A stretch of DNA of 64,000 nucleotides from Berberis thunbergii. Taxonomy: Eukaryota > Streptophyta > Magnoliopsida > Ranunculales > Berberidaceae. Where the stretch lies: positions 248,001 through 312,000 of the forward strand of contig QNQO01005822.1 of assembly GCA_003290165.1 (NCBI GenBank), written 5' to 3'. The translations under genes were made by a program, and so were the position numbers. Shown in pieces: positions 62,132 to 64,000 of this stretch (position 1 is its first letter; every line of letters begins with the position of its first letter). The notes under the pieces were generated by a model that saw only the letters and a list, made by a program, of their open reading frames with translations, had not been told where the DNA came from and searched no databases.

Positions 62132-63049
62132 GTTTAGCGCCGTCCATGGGGAACGACAAATTTCCTTTCTAAAAAGAAAATTCACAGTGACGAAGTTCAC
62201 CGAAATCTGATTAACGATCAAGAAATTATCAAAGTCAATGGAACGCTCTAGAAATCCTCATTTTAGCTATGGACAATGCGACATGTCTCATAATATCAAC
62301 CAAAGACAACCGCCGAACCAACTGCACTTGAAAGAAGGAAGCTTCAACAGATAATGATTTAGACGTCATTGACATCTTGGGGAATCCTCTTCAACCCCCG
62401 TGTAGAGATGGTCATGGCTCAGATGAATCACGTGATCAAAATGGTTGATAGACTCATCCAAGACCTGGAGGGCAACAAACCTCAAGAAGAAAGCACCAAG
62501 CTTAAGAGACATCGGGTCGATAATAGTTTCAAATTTAACCAACGAAAGTTCGGAAGACTCCAACCGTGAACCAGTAAAGAAGTTGTTCACGACCTTAATA
62601 ACAATTTGAGGCAAGGTCCTTAAAGCTATAGCAGGAAGGGAAGACATCAAATGACCACAAAAAATAAGAGGAGATCCATAAAGATGGAACTAAAGCAAGC
62701 ACTACTCCTTCACGATGACTATAGCAAAATACCGAAGATTGTCATAGCTTGAGGGACGAGATCAAACTCCATGTTAGAGAAGGACGATTTGGAGAATTCA
62801 TTGAGTTGAGAGAGCCTGAGGACGAAATAATCACATCGGGGGAACGACCAAAGGAAACAATATACGTCTTGCATGATGCAGCTGGAGAAAAGGAGCATCC
62901 AACCGATCCCGAAAGTGAGTAGTCAGAGACCTACGAACAAATATCAAATACCAAAAGCCATCAGCACAACGCACAAAGACGATGTAGAGGACACTGACCT
63001 TCTCCAATGAAATGCAGTCGGGGTTAATTTCCCACACAATGATGCCTTA

Positions 63050-63458
63050 ATAATCTCGGTCATGATAGTCAGGTGGAAGTCAATAGGGTATTGGTTGACA
63101 AGGGTAGCTCAAACAACCTCTTATACCTGACAGCTTTTTAAGGATATGGTTCACTAATGAGATGCTCTCACCTAGCGATTAACCAATGGTGGGTTTCAGC
63201 GGGGAACGATGTTATCCACTGGGGATGATTCAGCTACCAGTCGAAGCAGGAGAGCCAGGAAAGCAACGAGTGTTATTGACAGACTTCTTTGTCATTGATG
63301 TTTCTTTTGCATATAACATGCTACTCGGGAGACCCTGGATACACAAAATGGGCGTAGTCTTCTCAACTATGCACCAATGCTTAAAGTACCATACCGATAA
63401 TGGTATCGAGATAATCGAAAGAGATCAACTAGCAGTCGTGAGTGTCATTTCGCAATGA
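63050..63458 (+). pseudogene. Aspartic protease region of the second Tat-like element
   Basis: The active-site strand near 63090-63120 reads RVLVDKGSSNNLLYLTAF, where the family has D-T-G-S-S, so the catalytic Thr is Lys. A stop and frame change follow. An open frame from 63186 then gives MVGFSGERCYPLGMIQL (flap), FFVIDVSFAYNMLLGRPWIH and VFSTMHQCLKYHTDNG, the typical C-terminal part. Decayed. Confidence 0.72.
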
Positions 63459-63679
63459 TAAGAGCTCCCCAAAATAGCAATTACTTTAACGACAAGAGAA
63501 GCTTTCACAACAACCTGGTTAGACGAGTTTCGATTTCCCGGACGATGATAATCCTCTAACCAACCCACGTGATCGACCTAAAATCGGAAAGCAGAAAAAA
63601 GAAACAATCATAGTTTACCTAGACAACGAAGTGGAGAAAGCGGTCAGGATTGGCACAAAGATTCATCCCGAGCTCACCA

Positions 63680-64000
63680 AGGAACTGATCCAACAGCTAG
63701 AAGATAACTAAGATATTCTTTCATGGACGATGAAGGACATGGTAGGAATAGACATGTCCGTCGTTTCTCACAAATTACAAGTGAACCCAACAAGAAGCCG
63801 GTTCTACAAAAAAGAAGGTCGGTGGCTCCAAAACTTAATCAAGCGATAAATGAGGAAGTGCACCGCCTACTTAATAAAGGGATGGTAAGATAAGCTCACT
63901 ACCCGGACTAATTGGCAAATATGGTGCTAATAAAAAAAAGAACGACAAATGGACGGTATGCATGGACAACACCTATCTGAATAAGGCCTGCCCAAAATAC
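63680..64000 (+). pseudogene. Reverse transcriptase start, second Tat-like element
   Basis: The pieces are ELTKELIQQLEDN, SWTMKDMVGIDMSVVSHKLQ then VNPTRSRFYKKEGRW, and near the window end a DKWTV-C-MDNTYLNKACPK-like segment. These match the pre-RT and first RT motif of Tat-type gypsy polymerases ('DMPGID...H.L', 'GKWRMCVDYTDLNKACPKD'). Stops and shifts break the frame. The catalytic box lies beyond the window. Confidence 0.72.

Larger units (their letters stand above)
61595..64000 (+). mobile_element. Second Tat-like Ty3/gypsy retrotransposon, 5' part, runs off the window
   Basis: The 5' LTR is 61595-62131 (TGATGACACAACAAA...TGCATCA), followed by GTTTAGCGCCGTCCATGGGG. Both LTR ends and the primer-site region resemble the Tat-like element at 5841. 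Unlike that one, it keeps the start of a reverse transcriptase (63690-64000). Stops and frame changes in gag, protease and RT show decay. The 3' part lies outside the window, so no target duplication can be checked. Confidence 0.75.

Overview
The window looks like nuclear DNA of a flowering plant, probably a eudicot. It is AT-rich and dominated by nested transposable elements (TEs), and every host coding sequence I recognise is a plant family split by GT-AG introns. I cannot name the species.

The main host gene is a complete type II NAD(P)H dehydrogenase of the external NDB class on the + strand, 30989-57542. Ten exons join without a stop or frameshift into 585 codons. Two introns are swollen by repeats: intron 2 (12.4 kb) and intron 8 (7.9 kb). 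A Gln at residue 272 points to the NADPH-using NDB1 type. A canonical EF-hand lies at residues 399-410.

Left part (1-5.4 kb): a 1.0-kb hAT-type non-autonomous element (908-1932), a decayed coding-like stretch (2.5-3.7 kb), and three tandem copies of a ~250-bp fold-back (4131-4984).

TE stack (5.4-30.35 kb): a decayed Mutator-like element (MULE) reads on the - strand from about 30346 down to 5460, with a transposase domain and an OTU-like domain. A Tat-like Ty3/gypsy element (5841-14810, target-site duplication (TSD) CGTAC) splits the OTU domain. A CACTA-type element (17355-30040, TSD ACG) splits its 5' part. The CACTA element holds fragments of at least four plant genes: a receptor-like kinase, an ABCG/PDR transporter, an At4g22030-type F-box protein and HMG-CoA synthase. 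It was itself hit by a Reina-like gypsy element (17764-23150, TSD ATTAG) and a hAT element (24832-26952, TSD ATATTAAC).

Intron 2 of NDB1 carries a tandem array of a non-autonomous copia-like element: six ~260-bp LTRs alternate with five ~1.3-2.1-kb internal regions (33535-43325). One unit has an RTE-type LINE fragment. Intron 4 carries a SINE with a perfect 16-bp TSD. Intron 8 carries a long-TIR element that contains a young-looking 5.5-kb hAT element with an intact 788-aa transposase and a captured small plant gene.

Right part (57.5-64 kb): another 1.03-kb hAT-type element (58101-59131), a 96-bp Tourist-like MITE, AT-rich sequence, and the 5' end of a second Tat-like retrotransposon (61595 to the window end). 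Its LTR ends and primer-site region resemble those of the Tat element at 5841.
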